A stretch of DNA of 10,227 nt from Eggerthellaceae bacterium (lineage in GTDB: Bacteria; Actinomycetota; Coriobacteriia; Coriobacteriales; Eggerthellaceae): positions 1-10,227 of the forward strand of contig CAADXT010000099.1 in the NCBI GenBank assembly GCA_900753095.1. Direction: 5' to 3'. A program made the position numbers and the translations under genes. Below the pieces are notes generated by a model. It made no database searches, was not told where the DNA came from, and saw only the letters and a program-made list of their open reading frames with translations. This document shows positions 1 through 6,016 of the stretch, piece after piece. Each line of letters opens with the position of its first letter. Within the stretch, counting starts at the first letter, position 1.

Positions 1-737
1 CGCTGATGACGCTGGCCTGCGGCAGAGGGACGCTGGTTTGCGGCGTTAGATCGTTGATCTTCAACGCGGGGCATGCGCTGGCTTGCCTGAACGCTGGGGC
101 GCGGAGCCTGCTGCCTGTTGCCGTTTGCGGCGCGGCGCATGGGGCGGCCCTGCTGTGAGCCCGCTTGGGTGCGAGGCATGCGTTGGCTTGCGGATGGTGC
201 TGCGGCGCCCGGTTGCTGAGCAGCGGGGCGCGGTGCGGATGCGCGGCCGCCTTGCTGGCTGCTTGCGCTGTGACGCTGCGGCTGCGACGGCATGCCTGCT
301 GCGGCATTGTGAGTGTTGGCGGACGCTTCAACGCGGGGCATCCTGGCACTTTCGCTTGGTGCTACGCGGGGCATGCGCTGGCTTGCTCCCGCGGAAGGGC
401 GCTGGTTCCAGGCTGTGGCGCTGCCCTGCGCGCTGCGCGGCGCTTCGGGCTGACGCGGATGGCTGCCTGCTCCGGCTACGCGCGAATGGGCGATGTGGTC
501 GTTGGCTGCTCCTGCGTATGCGGGGTGCGCGTTCGTTGCGCTGCCATGTTCTTGACCTGCGGGTTTGTTCTGCACGCGATCGCGCATGAACGAAGCCGTG
601 GGGTCGTGCTGACTATAAAGCTCGCGTTCGCGCTCCAGCTCGTCGCGCGCGCTGGGCACCGAGGTGCGGGGTGCGGTTGAGCGGTAGCTCGCCTGACGGC
701 GCATGGGGCGATGCGATGGTTCGTTTGAATTGGTCAT
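1..737 (-). CDS. Partial low-complexity, probably disordered protein (N-terminal 245 residues)
   Basis: Reading the minus strand from the ATG at 737-735 gives 245 codons with no stop up to the left edge, so the gene continues outside the window. The product is rich in Ala, Ser, Gln, Pro and Arg, has no cysteine and no hydrophobic segment, and should be largely disordered. A short charged stretch (residues 31-41, RDELERERELY) may form a helix. The core RMPR recurs at residues 121-124, 132-135, 187-190 and 221-224, mostly as ASQRMPR followed by V or T; NQRPSA occurs at 111-116 and 234-239. Purine-rich Shine-Dalgarno-like stretches lie upstream at 751-757 (AAGGGAG, 13 nt from the ATG, rather long) and 766-772. 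I do not recognise the protein. Long basic disordered tails of this kind precede membrane or envelope domains in many actinobacterial proteins, but the domain that would decide is off the edge. Plus-strand ORFs here are antisense. Confidence 0.72.
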   Translation of the reverse strand, partial: MTNSNEPSHRPMRRQASYRSTAPRTSVPSARDELERERELYSQHDPTASFMRDRVQNKPAGQEHGSATNAHPAYAGAANDHIAHSRVAGAGSHPRQPEAPRSAQGSATAWNQRPSAGASQRMPRVAPSESARMPRVEASANTHNAAAGMPSQPQRHSASSQQGGRASAPRPAAQQPGAAAPSASQRMPRTQAGSQQGRPMRRAANGNRQQAPRPSVQASQRMPRVEDQRSNAANQRPSAAGQRHQ

Positions 738-802
738 ATTCGATCTAAAACTCCCTTGAATCCAATCTCCTTATTGTACTCGGGTTGCTCGTGCGGGGAC
801 GC

Positions 803-808
803 ATAATA
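803..808 (-). promoter_or_regulatory. Possible -10 box for the leftward disordered-protein gene
   Basis: On the minus strand this hexamer reads TATTAT, a 5/6 match to the sigma-A -10 consensus, and would start transcription near 796, giving a leader of about 58 nt. No good -35 element is found at normal spacing, so support is weak. Confidence 0.25.
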
Positions 809-902
809 CGCAAACGTCAAAAACAAGTTGGAATGGATTTGAAGCGCTGCGTGAATGGGCCGTTGTCTGGCGGAAAAGTTCGCTCACTCAAACTTTTTGT
901 CG

Positions 903-930
903 TTGACAATACCCCCATGGGGTATAAAGT
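903..930 (+). promoter_or_regulatory. csoR-copA promoter
   Basis: A perfect -35 hexamer TTGACA (903-908) is followed by AT-rich candidates for the -10: TAAAGT at 925-930 (16-bp spacer, 4/6 match) or TATAAA at 923-928 (14-bp spacer, better sequence but short spacing). The spacer is almost entirely filled by the CsoR-type palindrome, so repressor binding would directly occlude RNA polymerase. Transcription would start near 937, leaving a leader of about 170 nt before csoR. Confidence 0.65.
909..925. promoter_or_regulatory. Predicted CsoR operator
   Basis: ATACCCCCATGGGGTAT is a near-perfect inverted repeat centred on A917: seven of the eight arm positions match. A TACCCC arm followed by GGGGTA with a G/C-rich core is the classic form of CsoR/RcnR-family operators. 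It begins directly after the -35 box and sits upstream of the csoR-like gene, as expected for autoregulation. Binding by this CsoR is inferred, not shown. Confidence 0.72.
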
Positions 931-934
931 AGCA

Positions 935-1090
935 GCAAAGAATGCGAAGACGAGGTTGCGGTGTACCCTTCGGAGCTTCATCGGAGCCTCGTCGGACGCC
1001 CGCCCCATCACCCGTTGCCGCCTCCCGGGATGCCAGGCAACTTGCCACTGGTGGGCCCTTCGGCGGCTGCCCGGGTTCGGCGTAGAAGCA
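935..1090 (+). other. Long GC-rich, foldable 5' leader of csoR
   Basis: The predicted transcript carries several inverted repeats before csoR: GACGAGG (949-955) with CCTCGTC (987-993); GCCGCC (1017-1022) with GGCGGC (1062-1067); and inside the latter CCAG (1033-1036) with CTGG (1048-1051), plus GGCAA/TTGCC around 1036-1046. TCGGAGC occurs twice (970-976, 981-987). I cannot match it to a known riboswitch family; it may be a structured leader, an attenuator or an interspersed repeat element. Confidence 0.4.
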
Positions 1091-1105
1091 GAACGGAAAA
1101 CGATT

Positions 1106-1456
1106 ATGGGAAACCAAGAAACGGAGCAGTGCTGCTCGGCTCGCTCCGAGGCGAAGAAGCGCACCTGCGAATGCCGCTACAAGGCAACGAAGCGAAGCGA
1201 AGAGTTTCAGGCTGAGCTGCAGAAACGCCTGAATCGTGCCATCGGTCAGCTCAATGGCGTGAAGAGCATGATCGATGACAACCGCTATTGCGGCGATGTG
1301 CTCACGCAGCTTTCTGCGGCGGAAAGCGCCGTGCATACCGTTTCCGAGATGCTGCTGCGCAACCACCTGGAAACCTGTGTAACCGAGCGCGTGCGCCAAG
1401 GCGACACCGAGGTGATCGACGAGGCCATGCAGCTCATCAAGCGTTTCTCAAAGTAG
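1106..1456 (+). CDS. csoR: CsoR-family copper-sensing transcriptional repressor
   Basis: The 116-residue product belongs to the DUF156/CsoR family of all-helical, metal-responsive repressors that leave DNA when Cu(I) binds. Residues 41-56 (RLNRAIGQLNGVKSMI) are the family's basic helix, and the Cu(I) ligand triad is intact: C62 (in YC), H87 and C91 (in NHLETC), with the same 25- and 4-residue spacings as C36/H61/C65 of Mycobacterium tuberculosis CsoR. An unusual N-terminal tail of about 30 residues adds C9-C10 and C21-x-C23. I chose the ATG at 1106 because it follows a weak Shine-Dalgarno (GGA, 1095-1097, 8-nt spacing) and lies downstream of the promoter. copA begins 8 nt after the stop, so the two are co-transcribed and self-repressed through the palindrome at 909-925. 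Ni/Co (RcnR) or sulfur (CstR) sensing is less likely given the C-H-C triad and the copA partner. Confidence 0.9.
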   Translation: MGNQETEQCCSARSEAKKRTCECRYKATKRSEEFQAELQKRLNRAIGQLNGVKSMIDDNRYCGDVLTQLSAAESAVHTVSEMLLRNHLETCVTERVRQGDTEVIDEAMQLIKRFSK

Positions 1457-1464
1457 GGAAAATA

Positions 1465-4161
1465 ATGAAAGTTCAATTTGACATCACTGGTATGACCTGC
1501 GCTGCTTGCTCTGCGCGTGTCGAAAAAGCGACCGGCGCCGTTCCCGGCGTAGCAAGCGTTGCCGTGAACCTGCTGAAGAACTCGATGGAAGTGCAGCTCG
1601 CAGAAGGCGTCGATGCCGCGGAAACCACCGCAGCCATCGAGGCTGCCGTGATGAAGGCGGGTTATGGCGCCAGCCCCAAAGGTCAGGGCACTTCGGCCTC
1701 GGGCGCAGGCGCGGCAGTTGGTGCAGGCGTTTCCGCCGGCAACCCCAACGCCACCGCTGAGGCGGAGCAAAAAAGCATGCTGCACCGCCTTATCGCCTCG
1801 CTGGTGTTCACGGTGCCGCTGTTCTACATCTCTATGGGTGACATGTTCGGCTGGCCGCTTCCCGGCATCCTAACCGGCATGGAAAACATGATGGTGTACG
1901 CGCTTACCCTGTTCGTACTGCTGGTGCCCGTCATCTTCGTCAACTTCAAGTTTTTCCGCGTTGGCTTCCGCGCGTTGATCAACCGCGCTCCCAACATGGA
2001 CTCGCTTATTGCGCTTGGCTCGGGCGCGGCAACGGTGTACGGCTTGTATGCGCTGTTCAGCATGGCGTTTTACATGGGGCATGGCAACATAGAGGCCGCG
2101 CATCATTTCGCCATGAACCTGTACTTCGAGTCGGCGGCCATGATCCTTACGCTCATAACGCTGGGCAAGTACCTGGAAGCGCGCGCGAAGGGCAAAACCA
2201 CCAGCTCCCTTTCGAAGCTCATGGATCTTTCGCCCAAAATGGCTACGCGTATGGAAGATGGAGCCGAGGTGCAAGTGCCCGCCGCGAGCGTGCGTGCGGG
2301 CGACGTGCTGGTGGTGCGCACGGGCGAATCGGTGCCAGTCGACGGCGTGGTGCTGGAGGGCGAAGGCTCGGTGGACGAGTCCGTCATCACCGGCGAGCCG
2401 TTGCCGAAGAGCGTTCATGCGGGCAGCGCGGTAACGGGCGCTACCACGCTTACCGCGGGTTGGCTCACCATGCGCGCCGAGCGCGTTGGCGAGGAAACGG
2501 TGCTTGCGGGTATTATCCGCCTGGTCGATGAGGCTACCAGCTCGAAAGCCCCCATCGAAAAGATGGCCGACAAGATCAGCGGCGTGTTCGTGCCGGTGGT
2601 CATCGCCATCGCGGTGGTGGTGTTCGCGGTGTGGCTGGCGGTGGGCGCTGAGTTCTCCACGGCGCTCATGTATGCCATTTCCGTGTTGGTGATTTCATGT
2701 CCCTGCGCATTGGGCCTGGCCACGCCCACGGCCATCATGGTCGGCACAGGTAGGGGCGCCGCAAACGGCATCCTGGTGAAGTCGGCCGAGGCCTTGGAAA
2801 CGGCGCGCGGGGTGAAGACGGTGGTGCTCGACAAAACGGGCACCATCACCAAGGGCGCGCCGCAGGTTACCGATGTGCTGCCCGCGAAGGGCGTGGGTGC
2901 TGAAGAGCTGCTGAGGCTTGCCCATGCGTTGGAAAAGCCTTCCGAGCATCCACTTGCCCGCGCCATGGTTCTCTACACTGCCGGCGTGCTTGCCGAAGCG
3001 GATTCCGACGTTGATGCCGCGCGCATCGCTGGTGGGGCGGGGCAGCATGGGGCCGAGCTCGCCGCTTCTTCCGCAAGCGAAAAGGCGGCGCGCGGCGGCA
3101 TCAAGGCGGTTGCCTCTGCTTTGGCGGCGCTTCCCTTGAAGGAGGTTGCCGTCGAGGGCTTCAAGCAGATCCCCGGTCAGGGCGTTTCGGCGAGCGTTGA
3201 GGGCGTCGTGTGCCTTGCGGGCAATGCGCGCATGATGGCCGAACAGGGCATCGCGGTAGATGAATCGCAGGCGCAGCAGCTTGCCGACGAGGGCAAAACC
3301 GTTACCTACTTTGCCTGCGATGGCGTGCTGGCGGGTGTTATCGCCGTGGCCGATGTACCCAAGCCCAGCAGCGCCGCGGCTATTGCCCAGCTGCGTTCCA
3401 TGGGTATCCGCACGGTGATGCTCACGGGCGATGCCGAGCGTACCGCGCTCGCCGTTCAGCGCCAAGTGGGCACCGACGAGGTGATTGCCGGCGTGCTCCC
3501 AGCCGACAAGGAGCGCATTGTGCGCCAGCTTTCTGCAAAGGCCCCGGTGGCCATGGTGGGCGACGGCATCAACGACGCCCCCGCATTGGCTCGCGCCGAT
3601 GTGGGCATTGCCATCGGCGCCGGAACTGACATTGCGCTTTCCAGCGCCGACATCGTGCTGATGCACAGCGACCTCGTCGATGTGCCTGCGGCCCTCCAGC
3701 TTTCGCGTGCCACGATGCGCAACATCAAGCAGAACCTGTTCTGGGCGCTGTTCTACAACGCGATCTGCATCCCCGTTGCCGCGGGCGTGTTCGCCTGGGC
3801 GGGTTTCAGCTTGAACCCGATGATCGCCGCTGCGGCCATGAGCGTAAGCTCGGTATGCGTGGTAACCAACGCTCTGCGCCTGCGTCGCTGGAAACCGTCG
3901 CTGCTCGGCGTGCCCGGCGGTGCGCAAAGCGAGCATGCCACGCTGCAGCCTGTTGAAAAGGAGCTGTGCGTAGAGGGCATGAAATGCCATAAATGCGCTG
4001 GTCATGTGCGCGAAGCGCTCGAAGCAGTGCCGGGCGTTCAAAGCGCTGAGGTCGACCTTGAGGGCAAGCGCGCCACGGTGCGCGTGCTCAGCTCGACGCC
4101 CGATGAGGCGCTGGTGGGCGCCGTGGTCGAGAAAGGCTTTAAGGCGAAGGTGCTCGACTAA
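1465..4161 (+). CDS. copA: Copper-exporting P1B-1 ATPase with a C-terminal CopZ-like HMA domain
   Basis: This 898-residue inner-membrane ATPase should pump Cu(I) out of the cytoplasm. It has an N-terminal HMA domain (GMTCAAC, C12/C15), a Gly/Ala-rich linker (about 68-100), and transmembrane segments near 108-127, 140-162, 179-204, 217-236, 373-396, 401-425, 757-779 and 785-806. Motifs are the actuator TGEP (309-312), metal-site CPC (412-414), phosphorylated D456 in DKTGT, SEHP (493-496) and GDGIND (699-704). Y764-N765 in TM7 and MSVSS (792-796) in TM8 mark the Cu(I)-specific class. Two oddities: an Ala-rich insertion of roughly 45-50 residues in the nucleotide-binding domain (about 510-560), and a second HMA domain after TM8 (about 830-898, GMKCHKC, C841/C844) resembling a fused CopZ chaperone. 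The ATG at 1465 follows AGGGA by 5 nt. The gene sits 8 nt behind csoR and ends at a terminator. Confidence 0.95.
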   Translation: MKVQFDITGMTCAACSARVEKATGAVPGVASVAVNLLKNSMEVQLAEGVDAAETTAAIEAAVMKAGYGASPKGQGTSASGAGAAVGAGVSAGNPNATAEAEQKSMLHRLIASLVFTVPLFYISMGDMFGWPLPGILTGMENMMVYALTLFVLLVPVIFVNFKFFRVGFRALINRAPNMDSLIALGSGAATVYGLYALFSMAFYMGHGNIEAAHHFAMNLYFESAAMILTLITLGKYLEARAKGKTTSSLSKLMDLSPKMATRMEDGAEVQVPAASVRAGDVLVVRTGESVPVDGVVLEGEGSVDESVITGEPLPKSVHAGSAVTGATTLTAGWLTMRAERVGEETVLAGIIRLVDEATSSKAPIEKMADKISGVFVPVVIAIAVVVFAVWLAVGAEFSTALMYAISVLVISCPCALGLATPTAIMVGTGRGAANGILVKSAEALETARGVKTVVLDKTGTITKGAPQVTDVLPAKGVGAEELLRLAHALEKPSEHPLARAMVLYTAGVLAEADSDVDAARIAGGAGQHGAELAASSASEKAARGGIKAVASALAALPLKEVAVEGFKQIPGQGVSASVEGVVCLAGNARMMAEQGIAVDESQAQQLADEGKTVTYFACDGVLAGVIAVADVPKPSSAAAIAQLRSMGIRTVMLTGDAERTALAVQRQVGTDEVIAGVLPADKERIVRQLSAKAPVAMVGDGINDAPALARADVGIAIGAGTDIALSSADIVLMHSDLVDVPAALQLSRATMRNIKQNLFWALFYNAICIPVAAGVFAWAGFSLNPMIAAAAMSVSSVCVVTNALRLRRWKPSLLGVPGGAQSEHATLQPVEKELCVEGMKCHKCAGHVREALEAVPGVQSAEVDLEGKRATVRVLSSTPDEALVGAVVEKGFKAKVLD

Positions 4162-4198
4162 GGGCTGAAGGCTTGAAGAAAGCGGCACGGTTAGTAAA

Positions 4199-4234
4199 AA
4201 GCGCCCCTGCATCAAGCCAGATGCAGGGTCGCTT
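4199..4234. terminator. Bidirectional rho-independent terminator between copA and the convergent gene
   Basis: AAGCGCCCCTGCATC (4199-4213) pairs with GATGCAGGGTCGCTT (4220-4234) around a 6-nt loop; 14 of 15 positions pair, with one C/T mismatch. On the minus strand the hairpin is followed directly by CTTTTTAC (from 4200-4193), a good U-tract for the leftward gene. On the plus strand a shorter TTTT follows at 4239-4242. It should end both convergent transcripts. Confidence 0.85.
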
Positions 4235-4258
4235 CGCGTTTTGGGCTAAAGCCAAGGG

Positions 4259-4927
4259 CTACTTTTCTTCAGCTTCCTTCTTGGCTGCTTTTGCTGCGCG
4301 GGCCTTTGCCATGATCTCCGTGGGAGAGTCGAAGTCGTCGGTGCTGGCGCTGCCGGGTGCAACCCACTCGTCAAGATGCTTTACCACCAGGCCGAGATTT
4401 TCCACATAGGCGTAGATCTCGAACTCACGCTTGCAGCGGAACGTGCACTGCACGCAAGGGTTCTTGTCGCAATACGCGAATGCGTCCTCGTCGGCCAGGG
4501 CGAACACCACGGGCGGCCATTTCTTGGGCTGCACATACTTATGCTGCATGCCGGTGAACGTTTTCAGGCCAAACCAGCGAGGCTTGCACGTTGAGTCGAC
4601 GCTGCGCCAGTTCACCTCGATGCAGTTGTTGTTCATGCCGCCTAAGATCTTGTAGGTGAGCTTGAAGCGGTCTTCCACATCGGCCGCGTTGACGAGCTCG
4701 ATGCGCTCCATGGGCTTGCCGCAGCAGCTCGGTTTGAACTCGGCGTGAGCGTACGGCGGCTCGAACAGAAGCGAGCGCTCGCCGTCGTTGGTGCAGGTGA
4801 TTTCTACGTTGCCATCGATGCCCTGAAGAACGGCGCCGCATTCGCTGCAACGGAAATAGGGAAGATGCGCTTTGCTCACGCGCGGCTTCCACGTAGCGTG
4901 GGTGCGGGTCGGGCTGAATTCTGCCAT
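4259..4927 (-). CDS. Cysteine-rich protein with desulfoferrodoxin-like four-Cys site, function unknown
   Basis: The 222-residue product has 11 cysteines. C27-x2-C30 (RCSEC) and the pair C68-C69 in CCGKPM resemble the rubredoxin-like centre I of desulfoferrodoxins (CxxC then CCGKPM), but here the two halves are about 37 residues apart instead of about 15. A second cluster, C153-x4-C158-x2-C161-x3-C165, could hold another metal or iron-sulfur site; C45, C102 and C114 stand alone. I cannot find the His4Cys catalytic site of superoxide reductase. The C-terminus (about 205-222) is a charged Ala/Lys/Glu tail. No signal peptide or membrane segment is visible. I start at the ATG at 4927 because AAGGGG precedes it by 5 nt; the frame continues upstream without a better site. 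It is transcribed divergently from the crotonase gene and ends at the shared terminator. A cytoplasmic redox, electron-transfer or zinc-binding role is possible but unproven. Confidence 0.8.
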   Translation of the reverse strand: MAEFSPTRTHATWKPRVSKAHLPYFRCSECGAVLQGIDGNVEITCTNDGERSLLFEPPYAHAEFKPSCCGKPMERIELVNAADVEDRFKLTYKILGGMNNNCIEVNWRSVDSTCKPRWFGLKTFTGMQHKYVQPKKWPPVVFALADEDAFAYCDKNPCVQCTFRCKREFEIYAYVENLGLVVKHLDEWVAPGSASTDDFDSPTEIMAKARAAKAAKKEAEEK

Positions 4928-4989
4928 TTGTACCCCTTCTTTCGGCAGTGTGAACATGCTTTGAACGGAGCCAAAACCCCTCGCTGTCC

Positions 4990-5019
4990 TTGACAAAGGG
5001 CGCTCCGAAAAACTACGAT
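4990..5019 (+). promoter_or_regulatory. Crotonase gene promoter
   Basis: A perfect -35 hexamer TTGACA (4990-4995) is followed after 18 bp by TACGAT (5014-5019), a 4/6 match to the -10 consensus. Transcription would start near 5026 and give a 5' leader of about 40 nt containing AAGGGG (5051-5056), 8 nt before the chosen ATG. Confidence 0.6.
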
Positions 5020-5064
5020 TCATTTATCTTAAACCAGTTTTCCAATTTGGAAGGGGAATTGCGC

Positions 5065-5940
5065 ATGAGCGTATATCAGGAGGCATACAAGCTGCCCGAA
5101 TTCAAGTACGAGTACGAACGCCTCAAGGTTGAGGTTCGTGGCCCGATTCACGTTGTCTCCTTCGACGACGCTGCTAACCTGAACGCAATGTCTTATCAGC
5201 AGATGGCTGATTTCAACGACTATCTGAAGAAGGTCCGCATGGACCCCGAATGCCGCGTAATCGTTCTTACCGGCGAGGGCAAGTCCTTCTGCGCAGGCTT
5301 CAACCTGAACGAGCTCAACTACGAGCCCCCTGCCGACATGGGCCGTGCTCAGCGCGATCACTGCATCATGCAGACCATCTGCTCCGACCAGGCTGTTAAC
5401 ATGCACAACGCAATGCAGCCCATCATCGGTGCTCTCAAGGGTCATGCAATCGGCGGCGGCCTTTCCCTGGCTTGCGCTTGCGACCTGCGCGTTTGCGGCG
5501 AGTCCTTCAAGATGCAGGCAGGCTACCTCAACATCGGCCTTACCGGCACCGACATGTCCGGCTCCTACTACCTCCCCCGCATCGTGGGTTACGCTCGCGC
5601 TGCTGAGGCTCTGATGACTGCTCGCCGCATCGGCGCAGAAGAGCTGAAGGAATGGGGCTTCGCTAACAAGGTTGTTGCTGACGAAGACGTAGTAGAAGAA
5701 GCAGTTAAGATGGCAGAGGCTATCTGCAAGAACTCTGCTCCTCTGGGCATGCGCCTCACCAAGGAATCCCTGCTTGCTTCCTTGGACAACTCCTTCATGG
5801 GTCAGATCAGCATGGAGAACCGCAACCAGGTTCTGGCTTCTCAGACCGAGGACAACCGTCGTGGCGTTCGCAAGATGAACCCGAAACTGCGCGAAGAGGT
5901 AAAGGCTCATCCCGAGAACTTCACCTTCAACAACCTGTAG
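5065..5940 (+). CDS. Enoyl-CoA hydratase/isomerase (crotonase) family protein
   Basis: This 291-residue soluble protein has the crotonase fold, which binds acyl-CoA thioesters and stabilises their enolates. Both oxyanion-hole segments are present: SFCAGFNL (74-81) and GHAIGGGLSLACACDL (126-141). The usual hydratase active-site region reads GLTGTDMSGSYYLPRIVG (158-175), with D163 near where acid/base residues sit and no glutamate in the usual second position. That points to an isomerase or other crotonase chemistry as readily as to a standard hydratase, so I give no gene symbol and no substrate. The ATG at 5065 has AAGGGG 8 nt upstream; the frame is open back to 4990, inside the promoter, and that start is rejected. 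The gene is monocistronic, with its own promoter and a strong terminator. By my count its 30 Ala codons are 20 GCT, 9 GCA, 1 GCC and 0 GCG, unlike the GCC/GCG-rich neighbours, which suggests very high expression. Confidence 0.9.
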   Translation: MSVYQEAYKLPEFKYEYERLKVEVRGPIHVVSFDDAANLNAMSYQQMADFNDYLKKVRMDPECRVIVLTGEGKSFCAGFNLNELNYEPPADMGRAQRDHCIMQTICSDQAVNMHNAMQPIIGALKGHAIGGGLSLACACDLRVCGESFKMQAGYLNIGLTGTDMSGSYYLPRIVGYARAAEALMTARRIGAEELKEWGFANKVVADEDVVEEAVKMAEAICKNSAPLGMRLTKESLLASLDNSFMGQISMENRNQVLASQTEDNRRGVRKMNPKLREEVKAHPENFTFNNL

Positions 5941-5978
5941 GCCTTTTGAGCGCCAACGGCGCGGCAAAAGCTACGTAC

Positions 5979-6016
5979 AAGGAGGCGGCACCTGTTCAGG
6001 TGCTGCCTCCTTTTTT
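5979..6016 (+). terminator. Strong rho-independent terminator after the crotonase gene
   Basis: AAGGAGGCGGCACCT (5979-5993) pairs with AGGTGCTGCCTCCTT (5998-6012) around the tetraloop GTTC, giving 15 pairs including one G-U, followed by a run of six T (6011-6016). This is a textbook intrinsic terminator and isolates the crotonase transcript from the TetR-family gene downstream. Confidence 0.93.

Larger units (their letters stand above)
738..1105. other. Divergent intergenic region between the disordered-protein gene and csoR
   Basis: This 368 bp stretch separates two divergent genes. From left to right it holds the ribosome-binding region and a possible promoter of the leftward gene (738-808), a 7-bp AT-rich inverted repeat (AAAAGTT 874-880, AACTTTT 891-897), the csoR promoter with its embedded palindrome (903-930), and a GC-rich foldable leader (about 935-1090). 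The frame of csoR happens to stay open back to 785, but the promoter lies inside that extension and the encoded residues look unlike any CsoR N-terminus, so I treat it as non-coding. Confidence 0.7.

Noticed and set aside
60..390. DNA repeats of GGGGCATGCGCTGGCTTGC type, considered as a repeat array or CRISPR
   Set aside because: Spacing is irregular and copies are imperfect; they encode the recurring SQRMPR peptide of the leftward gene.
83..680. Two overlapping plus-strand ORFs rich in Cys, Arg and Ala
   Set aside because: They are antisense to a stop-free minus-strand frame that spans 1-737 with ribosome-binding-like sequence and protein-like repeats; their Cys/Arg/Leu-rich composition is typical of shadow frames in GC-rich DNA.
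1030..1055. Possible cobalamin riboswitch, prompted by GCCACTG
   Set aside because: Only this short string matches; the other conserved B12-box elements and the expected spacing are not seen.
785..1105. In-frame N-terminal extension of CsoR by 107 residues
   Set aside because: The promoter and operator (903-930) lie inside it, the residues do not resemble any CsoR, and 116 residues from 1106 already make a full-length protein.
2695..4215. 506-codon minus-strand ORF
   Set aside because: It is wholly antisense to copA, whose motifs (CPC, DKTGT, GDGIND) lie across it; no ribosome-binding site or recognisable domain.
4990..5064. Upstream start extending the crotonase by 25 residues
   Set aside because: It would begin at the -35 box of the promoter; the ATG at 5065 has a good Shine-Dalgarno sequence.
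5029..5967. 312-codon minus-strand ORF
   Set aside because: Antisense to the crotonase gene, which has full family motifs, promoter and terminator.
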